From assembly GCA_029204225.1 (NCBI GenBank), contig CM055093.1, positions 46,730,854 through 46,794,853 on the forward strand: DNA of 64,000 nt, given 5' to 3'. The position numbers were made by a program, and so were the translations under genes. The DNA is from Diphasiastrum complanatum (lineage: Eukaryota > Streptophyta > Lycopodiopsida > Lycopodiales > Lycopodiaceae). Shown one piece after another: positions 34,401 through 43,460 of the stretch (positions are counted from its first letter, which is position 1; the number at the start of each line of letters is the position of its first letter). A model generated the notes under the pieces. It ran no database searches. It had not been told where the DNA came from and saw nothing but the letters and a program-made list of their open reading frames with translations.

Positions 34401-37400
34401 TGTGTCATTCGTTCATTGGAACAATGATGGCCGAAGGTGGGTTCCGGGGTTATGGAACATGACTACTGCCAAAAGCTTGATCGGGTACAATGAATGTGTC
34501 GTATAGGGGTGAGGCTGGATGGACTCTACAGATGGGTGGTTAGTGAGCGTGTGGCACTAGTGGTATGTATCTACTTCACAAAGATTAGCTTATGAAAAGT
34601 TATAGATAACTCATGGGGCTTATATTGAGCAAATGGGTTTTCCACCCTTCATCCTTCATTGTTTTTCTTCAGACCAAGTTAATTAGGTCATTTGCTAGAT
34701 TGATTGCTTGGAGGGTGGTTCTTAGCCTAGCTTGGCATAGTTAACATAATCGTTACTTTGTTAGTACTGTCGTTGACTCATATAGCTCTTGGTCCATGCT
34801 TTTTTTTAATAGAGCCATTTCGTTAGCTATTTGTTTCATTCTAATTGTTCTTTTCCTTTTGGGCTTTCACTTCCATGTTGATGATTGCAAAAAGATGAAG
34901 GTTGGTGTGGTGATCCCGAGATTCATACAGTTGTTCCTCCATGCTTATTCACAATAGAGCATTTCTTTAGCTATTTGAACCAGGCTTTCATTCTAAAGGT
35001 TCGTCTCCTTTTGGGCTTTCACTTCCATGTTGATGATAGCAAGAAGATGAAGGTTGGTGGAGGTGATCCTGAACAAAGCATTGATCAGTTGAATGATGTC
35101 ACTGTTGTGAGTGGCGTCAACCTTAGGGTATGTTGCTTACATTTTCTCTTCATTCTATTCAAAGTTTCAAACACAACGCAATATTTTTCATGATTATATG
35201 TTAAAAGGGCACTTGAGGGTATTTCTCTATTAGTTAAGGATGCCTTGATGCTTGAGTTTGCAGGAAGAAGAGGAGCAATTATTGGTTGGACCAAAAGAGG
35301 AAAGTCGAACAACTGAAGCAATACGTAAGTTTGCCCTAGAGGAAGAAAACCGTTCATTTCTTGAAAAGGCTTCTCTTCATGCGAAGGTTTCTTCAATTGG
35401 TAAGCACAACCTTGAGTTCGTTTGATAATGATTGAGAATCTTTGTTGTGCATCATACAACTATACAAGGAAATGCGATGTACAACTACCATAGTTTTGTC
35501 TTCTTGCCCTTCTAAACCAAAAGCACAATAATGACTAACTAAGAGTAAATTTAAATTTTGCAGCAACAAAACATGGGATAAAAAATATCAATGATGACGT
35601 GGAGCGATGTCTTTCCATGGTATGCATCTTTTCATTATCGTACCAAATTGTCCATGTTTTATGTAAGTTTATCCTTTTTACTTCAGCACGCCCTTGAAAA
35701 GCCATCACTTAAAACCAATTTCAAGCTCTTATATTTTTTAGTATAAGATTTCACAAGATTCAAGTTTCCTTGAATGAAAGTTTATACCTAGCATTTTCAA
35801 TGTATTATCTTGCCTTATCAATGATTATGAAATGCATTTTAAGGCTACTATGGTACATCACATGACATGATGTTAATTGAAGAAGTTATAACCTAGAATT
35901 GCCTAGAATTTTGAGACCTTTATGAAATTTCATGATAGGTTTTGGAGTTGTGTAAGTATTATGTAAGGTGTAACATCTCATGATTCAAGTAAACATCTAA
36001 ATTTGGAGTAAGTGTATACTTGAATTTAGGGAGATCTATCAACTCCTTTCATACTTAAAGAAACCCAACAGAGAAGAGGAAAAACATCTACATGTGATCA
36101 TGGTAGGAGAACGAGGTGGACTTTTTAAGGGGTGGTACTAAAGAAAACCAGTGCTGTAAGATATCCTCCATGTAGATGGAAATCAAAAGCTACAAACTAA
36201 TGTATGATCCTATACCTCTAGAGAAGTGGTAGAAACTTAGTATGCTGGTCTTTACATAAATGGATCAATGTTTCATCGAAATGCGTCTCGAACAAAGAAA
36301 CACGTTGAAATGCCCCGTTCGAAATGGGCCCGTTTCAAAACGCGTTTCTTACATTCGAAATCACTGTTAAAAACATGCAAAAAATTTTAAACTGAGGAAA
36401 GCGACCATACGCAGTAAATCATCTTGAAATTGCATTCTCTAGAGCATTCTCATGAAAGCTTTGGACGTTTCAAGTCCTTGAGGGACAATAACTTGTGTTT
36501 TTTGCAGAGCCAAAGAAAGCTAGCAAAGCAAGCAATGCACAAAACTATGCAAAATCATGCGTCCAAAGCCCTTCTAGCAAACTACAAACAAGCTCTCTAC
36601 ACAAATACTAACTATACAGATAGATAACCCTGAATTCGTAAGAGAATTGGATATAATTGACCTCCTACAACCAAGTGTAAGCAATATACAGGCTTTTCTT
36701 TTCAAAAATAAACAAAATAGGGTTGCAAACTAACAATTAGCAAAAAGTGAAGTTACAAGTAGCTTTGCAAAACCTATGTAGGCTGAATTTTCACAAAAGC
36801 AAAGAGAAAATGCATGAAAAGTAGCAAAATCTGGTCATAGGCTGCTACAAGACCAACGATCCACCATAAGGCACCAATCTTTAGTCTTTTGGACTCCAAA
36901 TCACTCCACATATCTCCAATAGTAGGGCGCTAGCTCTCAAGCTCCCAAAGAAGCCCCAAATTAAGATCCAAATGATGCAAATTTCACACAAGTTTGGAAA
37001 GCAATTGCTTTGATACCAAATGTCACCAACGCAAGCCAACAAAACCTTGAAAGACACCGAAGTGTACACAAATTATCTACTTTATCACTTCCTCTCCATA
37101 GTAGATAAGAGGATCTTGTCATGAAACACTAACATTGCTGCAAAGTCTCCTCCCAACCATACCTGCATAGTAGAAATTGTGAGGCATACTCAAGAGGCTC
37201 TCCCCCTTAAGTTCTTATGCCCCTCTACCTCAAGCACCCTTTCAACCCCAATCCTTCCGAAGCAGACATGTGGTGCATGTTATCAACCACTTGCTCTTGC
37301 CACTTAATAGTACCCTGACACATAGTGAAGTAAGGTAGTTACTATTTTTGGCTGACAAGGGTCACTCATGTATAGGACCAAGTGCCCCCATACAACACGT

Positions 37401-40400
37401 GACACGTATCTTGTGGACTACTCGGCTCCTACTTTTTAGGTGATTGGTCCAACAGCCTCTAAATTAAGACCCATTACGTTTACCAATAATAAGTAGGTCA
37501 ACAAGTTGACTTAAAATCTGCTATTTACATCTTCTCACAAAACAACATAGGCCGGTGTGAGCCATTTAAATACAAGGCCAACACCGTGTTCACATTGAGG
37601 CTAGAATATAAGTATATGACCATTGTTGACTATCTCATGGGGTCACCATGCTCCACGTCATTGATGTTTGACTTCCAAAACTTCCCTACCATGGTCCACC
37701 TTCTCTGGTCACTCATTTCTCTTCTTCCAACTCCATACGATCTCACCCTCATGGTCTCCATCCCTCCGTCCATTGATCGTGCACCAAGTAGATCCTTGCT
37801 TATTCCAATGTCACAACATACTAGGAGGCCATCACCTCCCTACTTCATCATTTTCCATATGATAGTTCACTAGAATCATAGGCCAACTTCCTCACCATCT
37901 CACTCCACACTGTTGCCTCATTGTCTTTCCCATCTATGCCTCATTGACGCACATCCACATCACTTAATTCCATACGGCCTCCTTTGTGTGATGACGAATG
38001 TCATTCCTTACACCATCAAGGTACCCATCCATGCTTACATGAACCACACCTCCTTCAGATACCCATTGATCCATCCATCGTACACTCTGCCATAAAAAGT
38101 AAGCCTACGAGGTGTGTAAAGGGGAACGCCTTTTTGACCTTCTTTTCAGCTCTTCGGCAAGTGCTTTGCAGATCAAATTATTCTAGCAAAGTTTGCAACC
38201 TCACCTCTATAGCTTGATGCCATCTTTTGGCTTATCTTGTATATTTAGCGAAGATAAACTAGCACTTGATCTGAACATCTTTATAATCAGAGTTATTGGT
38301 TGTCATAGCTTTACCAAGCCTCCCATTTACTTGATACATTTGGCATCTCAATTACAGATCTTCCATTGGGTGCCCATGATTACATCAAACAGTCCATATA
38401 TAGAGCATATGTCGATCAAGCATGGCAAGGCTAGTTAGAGGTGAAAGTTGTCTAGTATCAAACTCACTTTTTGGATTTGGATGCAGCAGAATTCATAATC
38501 CTACCACACTATTTAGTATTATCTCATGGTCTCAAGTTCATATTGGGATAGCTCTGAGTTTCATCATACCAGCTTGCAATTGAGACTGGACGCTTCTTGG
38601 GTACTTCGAGAGAGGAGAGGATTTGCCAATTATGTTCCTTAGCTGAGGTGGAGTTTGAGGATCACTTTATATTCAAATGCCTAGTCTATTATGAGATTAG
38701 AGGGAGATACTATTGTCTATTCCAAGAGACGTTTGTTAGGCTATGATCCCTTAGTGCATATGAGGATCGACGATGTGTTGCACTCATGGTACGGGAGATG
38801 TTCTTATTCAGATCAACAGTCGCTCAGATACACAGCTCCACATTACATCCTTCTTCTCTATGCATTGTCATCAATCCCTGTGACTGTCACGAGGTGGGAT
38901 GCTAGGCTTGTCCTCTAAATCTGTTTTCTAGACCTCCGGCTAGAGAAGAAGGAAGTATTCCAAGGTTGAGAATCCTGGTGTTGGAGCTGGTCTCTCTGAC
39001 ACGTCTCTCTACGTAACAAAAACATCTCTTTAATCATCAAACCATAGAATGTCGGTCTTTGTATGAGATAAGTGATTGTAAGGTAACTGGAGGATCCCAA
39101 AATAGATAGTGATATTGGCCCCTAATCTCGTAATGAATGGGACACTTGAATATGACGTGCTTCTCTATCTTTACCTCATAAGAGTACACATCTAGTAAAT
39201 CTTTCTACAAAAATGACTTGGTGCAGTGGTGAGGATTATCCATGCAAGCATAGTAACCTGTAGGTGAGAAATATTGGCCCACTTAGTAAATGAAAGCCCA
39301 TTACACCGAGCCTCGGTTGCATACATGCGGTACAAATAACAAGAGTATCAAATAGGCTGCACTTACTTGAGGCATCCCAAATAAATCTCTTAGAACAGAA
39401 TCTTTCAAGGTGGACCCAAGCAGTGTGATGTTTCCTCGGCCTGGCAGTAGCAGCATGCCACATGTTGAAGACAGGCCCTATGAAGAGCAACTCCCCCCCA
39501 AGTATGAATAAGAAGATAGCACTTCTAGTGGCTGCTTGTTTAGAGTGAATATCTGTTACTGCATGAAGGCCCTGTAGGTATTGAAGACCATAGCCTTGGT
39601 CTTCTTGGTAGTAATTGCTATACCCCACCATGAATCGAATGAATGAAGCCTATTTAAATGTCTTTGTAGCCCCACACCTGTATGGGAGATCAATACGACA
39701 TCGTCTGCATAGAGTCCATCATGTTGGAAAACTTCTTTTGCTTTTCACAAAAAACTGCAACCCTTTGAAGTCAACAGAATCACCCACGATCTAATATTAA
39801 TTTCAGATTTAAAATGTAAAATCTTAATCTGGAAAGAGGGCTCTGTGGGGTCTAGATCCGATACTTGTTCTTTGCCTTTTGACTTGTATAAGTCTCATGA
39901 AATGACAGTGTATGATATTTTTCTTCATGTACTGAGGCTGATTCTTGTGTTAGTTGTAGTTGCTTTAATCATTCATATGGTGCTACCATTTTTTGTAGCA
40001 TTTGCTATTTGCCAATCCAACTTCAATAGAAAGATTGGTGTAGATTCTAGAAATATGTGGAAGCGAGTTTCATCTGTGAAGAAATGCTGCAGAAGAATAG
40101 CTTTTAATATTTGAAACGGCTCCCATCTGAATAAAACTGAAAATAAGGGCGTACTTCCTACCTCTATTAGTTATTATGCTTTAGTTAGGTTAGGGCAAAT
40201 ACACAATTGTTAAGTCTTGTAAGGATAATAATTGGTCTTGGACATCTGTATCTTGGATATTGATGTCTTTTAAATTTTGCAGTCTGTGGAAGAGCGGTTA
40301 TGGAGCATGGTTCATAGGCTTGTTAAAATCTCTAAGCAGGTATCCTTTCTTGACAACTACTTGATTGATCTTGGAGAACTTATATGTTTACAAACGATTT

Positions 40401-43400
40401 TCATAGTTAACGATATTATAGAGTTGCATAAGATATGCAGTAGAGATTTGAAGTGATGATTTAGTTGAAGCCCATTTGAATTTATAACTTTAGTGACATG
40501 GTGTTGTAAACTATGGCAGCGATCTGACATGGAGCAGGAGAAGCACACAATTGTAAAAACATCAGATGTTAGAATGCAAGTGATGTTAATAAGGCGGAGG
40601 GCAAAGGAGGAGCTTGATAAAAAGCAAGCCGAGGAAGCTGAAAGGTTAAGGAAATTGAATGAGGTGAATTTCGATCCAAATGCATCTGGTTGCTGTACTT
40701 TTGACCTCACAGTCATCCTCGTGCTATGTGCTATTATGGCTCTTCATGTGAATAATCTAGGATATGAATATGACTTTGAGGTGGAGTACTTTCTTTTGAA
40801 CTTATGGAAGCTTATTTTCCTGCTTACCACAAATGTAACGCCTCTACTGAGGAATCAGGATGGTCAAATGGATAATCAATTTCTACTGGAAGAGTATTAC
40901 ATTTAACACTGAGTTTACATGTGGGTTCACTATCTCTCCTCCATTTGGCTTGCCCTGCAGCCTTGTACCAACCTTACCAGAACTTGGACACTGGTAGAAT
41001 TCCCACTTTGAATTCCGTATCTGTTCCTCAAGTATTCTTTCTAGTGCTAATAGATTATCCCAGATGGTTGTGTTGGCCCTTGATGTCATACTTCCTACGT
41101 GAATCTTGATTTGTCCTTTCGTGAAGTGCTTGCCTGAAGGCTGCATATCATGCTTGCATTAGTCACTTCATCTTGCATGAAATTCAATGAAAGGTCCTAT
41201 AAAGACTGTGCCAACAATGCAACTCTGTAATGCCCATCAGCATGAATCTGGATGGCTGTGTTTTCTCCATATTTCTTACATATGTATGTTGCTGTGTTAG
41301 TAGTAATAAGTAAGTAATCTACATCCCTGAAAAATCATTTATTTAATGCAGTATTCGCAGTCAGCAATATCAAAACCGAGTGGTATCATGACCAATGGCC
41401 TCATGTTGCAGTCACTAGCCTGAGAGATTGCTCATGGATAGCTACGTTCCGGAACATACTGGGTTGGAATGTCTGAATGCAAAAAAGAAAAAAAAAAATC
41501 TTTAGTGCAAAAAAATTTAAGGCTAAAAGTCTGCTTGCTGCTCAATCTGTGAGCCTTCATAATCCACAGTTCCATTCCCTGGCAGCTATAAGTTTTATTG
41601 GCAGTACCCTTCCTCCAGAAGATTCTAAAGATGAAGTGACTTCCAAAAACTCATTTTAGCAGATTAAAGTTTGTTTCTGATAGAACACAAATTGGCTCCT
41701 GAAATCAGCCAGTCAAAATTTGTATTTTAGTGTTCGATCTAGCTGCAATTCAGTCAATTAAAAAAATGTCCACATTTATGCTCATGGTAACTAGAAAAAA
41801 CCCTTCTTTGGCACAAGATAACTTGTAGCTCCTTTTAATTCTTGAAAAAAGATTGCATGTACAAGCTTTCAAAACTAGCTTTCAATTGTGCAAAATGGCA
41901 AAAGCTTTAAGCCTTGTTTGATCATTCTAAGTCAGGCTATAGTGATTGTGTACAAACCAGGAGGAGATTTTAAAGTGGCATGTCCAACCTTAAGAGTAGA
42001 CTGGAAACCATATATATAAAGGTGGTAGCTTTTGATGATAAAGGTGGTGGGGTTCTTCAATGGAGACTCAAAGAGGCAGAGTTCCCTTGTAGGATGACCT
42101 GCGAGAAAGTATATTGTCATCGGCTCGTGATGCAGTTGGGTCCTCGAACCTGTGACAAAATGGAGAAATTGGCCTCAGATACACAGCAATATGTATTCAG
42201 GCTTTTAAATGTAGTTAGCCTCATGTTGACTTGATTGACAGGCAACCTCTTGTGTTTTTGTCATCTTATGCAGGAAAAACAAGCTTTAGCAGATGTAGGA
42301 AAAGAATCAATTATGAAGACACAGAAGGTATAAATGCTTGAAAGTTAGTTCAAGATTCTGTATTAAGTAGCCTCAAGCTTTGGTTTTAAGGATGTGCATA
42401 TTCTTTTGTTGGTCGGTTTCTGTTTAGCTCAAATCAGCCTGAAATGTTGATCCAATATTTGGATTATGTTCATAGGAGCAGCAGCAGGAGGAAGATAAAC
42501 TGAGAACAGATGCAGCAAACCTTGTGGCTCGGGCAGCAGTTGGAGTAGATGACATGCTGATGAAGTGGCAGATGATGGCTGAACAAGGGAGACAGAAACG
42601 ACAAGGCGATTCAGGTATATTGTTTTCATCTCTAATGTATCTTCCTTTTCAGCAAATATCATGATTGTCATTATGGGGCGTTTGCTGTATCCTGAGAATT
42701 TTTGCTTGATACTATTGTACATCATGGAAATTTCTTTGTTGAGAAAAATTGGCTTCAGCGTTGTCTATTTTCAATATCCATGTTTTATGTTGGAATATGT
42801 GCAGGTGGTGTTGATTCAACTGCAGGGACAAAACCTCAAGATCGCTCCGTTGCAATCGAAAGTAAAGGAATGCCTTTGGGCCTTGGCAAAACAGAGAGCA
42901 ACACACAAGGCATCCTCCCTGCGTTGTCTACTGGCAAGCCATCTGGCATGTGCACAATTTCTTTATGTCAATTTATTATACTAGGCCAGTATACGACCAT
43001 TGTGCATGTTGCTCTCAAATCTACAATAGTGCTCAAATGGATCCATATTGGTGGTATTTCCTATAAAAGTTACCATACTAATGTCCTCTAACCAACAAAT
43101 TGTTTCAATCTTTGCTTTCAATTGAGATCTTATTAATCACAATTTTTCCTTGGTCCACAACCGTAGCTGCATGTTTCCTGTTTATTTTTGGAGACAGCTC
43201 AATTTCTGGGTAAGTCCTATTTAGTTACCAGTAGTCTGAATCTTGTCTGGCATAAATGGCCTTACTTAGGTCCTGCTTCTGATGCTTCTAAGACCGATTC
43301 AACGGGGTCTCGGCTGGAAAAAGTTCCTCGCAAAATCACAGTGAAGGACGTGATTGCGTTCCTTGAGTTGGAACCGCAAATGGCAAAATCTGCACTTCTG

Positions 43401-43460
43401 TACAAATTGTATGAAAGGGACCGCAAAGCTATGTCAGATGAGGAAGCAGTTGATTCATAA
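21342..43460 (+). CDS. TAF4: TFIID subunit TAF4, 3' part of the gene (multi-exon)
   Basis: This plant TAF4 homologue encodes a scaffold subunit of the general transcription factor TFIID, which acts in the nucleus and pairs with TAF12 through a histone fold. In order I see the RST domain (exons 21342-21625 and 25485-25580), a long Gln-rich exon, a Ser/Pro linker, the histone-fold start (QLNDVTVVSGVNLR), the TAF4-C region (ANLVARAAVGVDDMLMKW) and a conserved tail (VKDVIAFLELEPQMAKSALL) ending in TAA at 43460. All exon phases agree. N-terminal exons are not found upstream and may lie beyond the window or be diverged. Introns reach about 6 kb and are full of transposons. I see no exon-disrupting mutation, so the gene is probably functional. 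Confidence 0.88.
21760..22165 (-). pseudogene. Ty3/gypsy integrase fragment in TAF4 intron
   Basis: Minus-strand frames give FRNGKVSVPKNDDIRAQILH and H-H-C-C zinc-site remnants (around 21960-22030). They continue to the core start resembling LPLEIPERK, SMDFVIGLP and IVDRLTKI. Frames are broken by stops. No ends are seen. Confidence 0.75.
22200..22330. repeat. GGTTCGAA-rich inverted-repeat block
   Basis: Closely spaced palindromic words (GAACCGCAGTTCG, GGTTCGAACCGCCGGTTCGA, CGAATCGGCCCGATTCG) resemble the subterminal region of a DNA transposon. The same words recur at 22800-22866 and 24470-24541, around the hAT fragment. Confidence 0.55.
22351..22418. repeat. (AG)34 microsatellite
   Basis: 68 bp of uninterrupted AG dinucleotide. 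It creates spurious open frames on both strands. Confidence 0.97.
22774..22866. repeat. Direct repeat, left copy, ending GATTCGAAAGGTACCA
   Basis: About 90 bp ending in TTCGAAAAGGCGATTCGAAA then GGTACCA. It matches 24450-24541, bracketing the hAT transposase fragment. Confidence 0.8.
22884..23883 (+). pseudogene. hAT transposase C-terminal part with acidic tail
   Basis: Begins within LALHKTIAP (about 22895) and continues SWWDKYGVDVPRLQKLVVRI, CTTIERNWSVFSLIHTKRRN and LVYVHANLWLLKKL. This is the hATC dimerisation domain with its conserved ERNWS. Separate pieces follow at 23337-23443 (LDKIDVTKVLDLPPRSQ) and 23695-23883, a strongly acidic tail (DDSSEDESDPSDDDDSIDED) ending in TAG, possibly as exons. 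N-terminal domains are absent. The two flanking direct repeats (22774, 24450) may belong to this element. Confidence 0.82.
24450..24541. repeat. Direct repeat, right copy, ending GATTCGAAAGGTACCA
   Basis: Matches 22774-22866. The preceding 35 bp (GTATGGTGTGACATTAATGT) also recur at about 22455-22475, so the repeated unit is interrupted in the left copy. Confidence 0.8.
24790..25130 (+). pseudogene. LINE reverse transcriptase fragment in TAF4 intron
   Basis: In shifting plus-strand frames: NPSNYGINMLL (about 24835), RLHALGQAGF (about 24925), then TTDHAFTLWAIIEEARHRR and VYCYFVDFRKAFDS (about 25035-25075). The last is RT motif A with its catalytic Asp. It is broken by frameshifts and ends soon after. 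Introns commonly carry such 5'- and 3'-truncated LINE copies. Confidence 0.78.
25485..25580 (+). CDS. TAF4: TAF4 exon: second half of RST domain
   Basis: Acceptor TTGGCTGCAG, donor GAG/GTATAC, phase 0 at both ends. It encodes KGEMSKEDLLRCLKLIVGDQ and MLSQAVRVIYHE, completing the RST helices begun 3.9 kb upstream. Confidence 0.9.
25692..26870 (+). CDS. TAF4: TAF4 exon: long Gln-rich region
   Basis: Follows a 111-bp intron (acceptor GAATGAAGCAG) and ends GAG/GTATCC, phase 0. About 390 residues, very rich in Gln, as expected for the TAF4 activator-contact region. A basic coiled stretch (SKYAKQKIRREQKKREDEER) lies near its middle. Two adjacent 25-residue units (EHQLQQQKNQIELQKVQQQT and its near copy) reflect a 75-bp tandem duplication at 25779-25928. 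The acceptor could also be 3 bp further on. Confidence 0.88.
25779..25928 (+). repeat. 75-bp tandem duplication inside TAF4 coding exon
   Basis: Units 25779-25853 and 25854-25928 differ at a few bases, keep the reading frame and both start GAACATCAAC. Confidence 0.92.
26871..28303 (+). other. TAF4 intron sequence without recognised features
   Basis: No coding similarity, transposon ends or strong repeats recognised in this stretch. Confidence 0.5.
28304..28327 (+). CDS. TAF4: TAF4 candidate 24-nt microexon
   Basis: Encodes LLQQDNVQ, in phase 0 with both neighbouring exons. It is flanked by a strong acceptor (TTTTCATATCTCCTCCAG) and a GT donor (CAG/GTTTAT). The Gln-containing peptide suits the protein, but I have no homologue to confirm it. 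Without it the flanking exons still join in frame. Confidence 0.42.
28714..28994 (+). CDS. TAF4: TAF4 exon: Ser/Pro linker
   Basis: Acceptor CATAGTGCAG, donor AAG/GTAAAC, ending two bases into a codon, which matches the next exon. It encodes LERSPTNISGTEAANLATAP, then SSGQPRPPASMPGSLIQQIM and AFQAKATPKKAVVVQKKP. The region is low-complexity and precedes the histone fold. Confidence 0.83.
28995..30740 (+). other. TAF4 intron, mostly featureless, with hairpins near 30323
   Basis: No gene or clear element apart from the hairpin cluster at 30323-30380. Confidence 0.5.
30323..30380. repeat. GC-rich hairpin cluster
   Basis: CAGGTGCCGGCACACGTGCC then GTGGTACGGCACCTG forms an inverted repeat (CAGGTGCCG...CGGCACCTG). 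A second hairpin follows (CCCCACGG...CGTGGGG). It may be the end of a further DNA transposon, but no partner is found. Confidence 0.7.
30741..31480. mobile_element. hAT-like element, family B copy 1
   Basis: 740 bp with 18-bp terminal inverted repeats (CATATTGACCAGGGAACG and, read inward from the right, CATAGTGACCAGGGAACG; 17 of 18 match). Subterminal GGGAACGGGAATG words on both sides are typical of hAT ends. No clear 8-bp duplication is seen. A family A element is nested inside. No transposase coding. Confidence 0.72.
30913..31201. mobile_element. hAT-like non-autonomous transposon, family A copy 2
   Basis: 289 bp; ends CATAGTTGCA...TGCATCTATG and a perfect 8-bp target duplication CACATAAT (30905-30912 and 31202-31209). 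It shares the core words of copy 1 (14625-15301) but lacks about 350 bp of its interior, including the G6/C6 hairpin block. It is inserted in the family B element. Confidence 0.87.
31481..32159 (+). other. TAF4 intron without recognised features
   Basis: A 169-codon open frame at 31339-31848 starts inside the family B element and shows no recognisable domain; I treat it as chance. Confidence 0.45.
32160..33306 (-). pseudogene. Ty3/gypsy gag and protease
   Basis: Minus strand: gag start KPPKYIGAVAMRHTDEVENW, a frameshift, then WEKAFQMCGIEDDDQKI and RLQETAQHWWHKIEKDNLVP (the Retrotrans_gag domain). Next comes a CCHC knuckle split by a frameshift at about 32510 (CFGCL, then GHRWKEC). The protease is at about 32180-32270 (GRDVLILFDTGSSHNVI). 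Order and strand suit one element whose 5' LTR is at 34016. RT and beyond are missing, ending at about 32160. Confidence 0.82.
33420..34001 (-). other. Gypsy 5' leader / gag upstream region
   Basis: Sequence between gag and primer site of the minus-strand gypsy element. Only short frames, none recognised. Confidence 0.45.
34016..34500 (-). repeat. Ty3/gypsy 5' LTR (approximate left/right end)
   Basis: It starts at TGCAAGCTCTCCC after a primer-site-like AATACCAAA (34007-34015), which reads TTTGGTATT on the minus strand. It shares words in order with 37021-37460 (GTCTCCTCCCA, CCTCAAGCACCC, AGTACCCTGACACATAG, GTGACACGTGTC versus GTGACACGTATC). The far end is not defined. Confidence 0.6.
34797..34941 (+). 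repeat. Tandem copy of TAF4 exon 5' edge with lost acceptor
   Basis: About 145 bp resembling 34942-35071. Both contain TTTTGGGCTTTCACTTCCAT, TTGATGAT and AAGATGAAGGTTGGTG. In the downstream copy GATGATAG/C is the splice acceptor. Here the same place reads GATGATTGC, without AG. The exon-like part then diverges and has no donor. Confidence 0.85.
35040..35127 (+). CDS. TAF4: TAF4 exon: start of histone fold
   Basis: Acceptor TTGATGATAG, donor AGG/GTATGT. One base completes the codon from exon 28714-28994, then KKMKVGGGDPEQ and SIDQLNDVTVVSGVNLR. The last string is the family signature that opens the TAF4 histone fold used to pair with TAF12. Confidence 0.92.
35264..35399 (+). CDS. TAF4: TAF4 exon: TAF4 homology domain
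   Basis: Acceptor GAGTTTGCAG, donor G/GTAAGC. It encodes EEEQLLVGPKEESRTTEAIR and ALEEENRSFLEKASLHAKV, matching the conserved segment after the histone fold start, and ends one base into a codon. Confidence 0.92.
35564..35619 (+). CDS. TAF4: TAF4 exon: conserved 19-residue segment
   Basis: Acceptor AATTTTGCAG, donor ATG/GTATGC. It encodes TKHGIKNINDDVERCLSM, the family's short helix with the usual DVERCLS. The phase fits both neighbours. Confidence 0.92.
35620..36640 (+). other. TAF4 intron, start of a 4.7-kb intron
   Basis: No gene seen. A block at 36270-36350 (GAAATGCGTCTCGAAC, CGTTCGAAATGGGCCCGT, AAAACGCGTTTC) looks like a transposon end, without a partner. Confidence 0.45.
36641..37020 (-). 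other. Ty3/gypsy 5' leader and primer site
   Basis: Just inside the LTR at 37021 the minus strand reads TTTGGTATCAAAGC (37007-37020), one base from the initiator-Met primer motif. The rest of the leader has no coding. Confidence 0.6.
37021..37560 (-). repeat. Ty3/gypsy LTR (far end approximate)
   Basis: Starts TGTCACCAACGC next to the primer site. Related to, but clearly diverged from, the LTR at 34016, so the two come from different insertions of related families. No gene in it. Confidence 0.58.
37561..38925. other. TAF4 intron without recognised genes
   Basis: Several short open frames (37586-38440) show no domain that I recognise. Confidence 0.4.
38926..39713 (-). pseudogene. LINE reverse transcriptase and C-terminal region, in TAF4 intron
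   Basis: Minus strand: catalytic LYADDVVLISHTGVGLQRHL at about 39655-39713, then ITTKKTKAMVFN, the post-RT segment KCSLFDTLV (about 39360) and a Cys/His-type end (EKHVIFKCPIHYEIRGQYHY, about 39090-39160). Stops and shifts abound. It stops upstream of the YADD motif at about 39715. Confidence 0.8.
39714..40282 (+). other. TAF4 intron end
   Basis: No feature apart from the acceptor at its end. A hydrophobic open frame at 39845-40114 has no recognised domain. Confidence 0.45.
40283..40339 (+). CDS. TAF4: TAF4 exon: 19-residue helix
   Basis: Acceptor AAATTTTGCAG, donor CAG/GTATCC, phase 0. It encodes SVEERLWSMVHRLVKISKQ, which in other plants follows directly on the DVERCLS segment. Confidence 0.92.
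40520..40663 (+). CDS. TAF4: TAF4 exon: charged coiled segment
   Basis: Acceptor CTATGGCAG, donor GAG/GTGAAT, phase 0. It encodes RSDMEQEKHTIVKTSDVRMQ, then RRRAKEELDKKQAEEAERLR and KLNE. Reading through the donor would add about 80 residues before a stop, a possible intron-retention product. Confidence 0.9.
42274..42327 (+). CDS. TAF4: TAF4 exon: short charged segment
   Basis: Acceptor TCTTATGCAG, donor AAG/GTATAA, phase 0. It encodes EKQALADVGKESIMKTQK, a variable stretch in the family. The placement rests on splice sites and phase. Confidence 0.78.
42476..42614 (+). CDS. TAF4: TAF4 exon: conserved C-terminal TAF4 region
   Basis: Acceptor ATGTTCATAG, donor CAG/GTATAT, ending one base into a codon. 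It encodes EQQQEEDKLRTDAANLVARA, then AVGVDDMLMKWQMMAEQGRQ and KR. It matches the strongly conserved plant segment with R-A-A-V-G and K-W-Q. Confidence 0.92.
42805..42945 (+). CDS. TAF4: TAF4 exon with apparent GC donor
   Basis: Acceptor GAATATGTGCAG. It encodes GGVDSTAGTKPQDRSVAIES, then KGMPLGLGKTESNTQGILPA and LSTGKPSG. The frame must leave after one base of a codon to join the last exon. No GT fits, but two GC donors do: ACTG/GCAAGC at 42934 or TCTG/GCATGT at 42946. The end given is the longer choice. Confidence 0.72.
43270..43460 (+). CDS. TAF4: TAF4 last exon
   Basis: Acceptor CTTACTTAG. It begins with two bases completing a Gly codon, then PASDASKTDSTGSRLEKVPR, KITVKDVIAFLELEPQMAKS and ALLYKLYERDRKAMSDEEAV, and stops at TAA 43458-43460. 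The VKDVIA..LE.EPQM motif is the family's conserved C-terminus. Confidence 0.93.
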
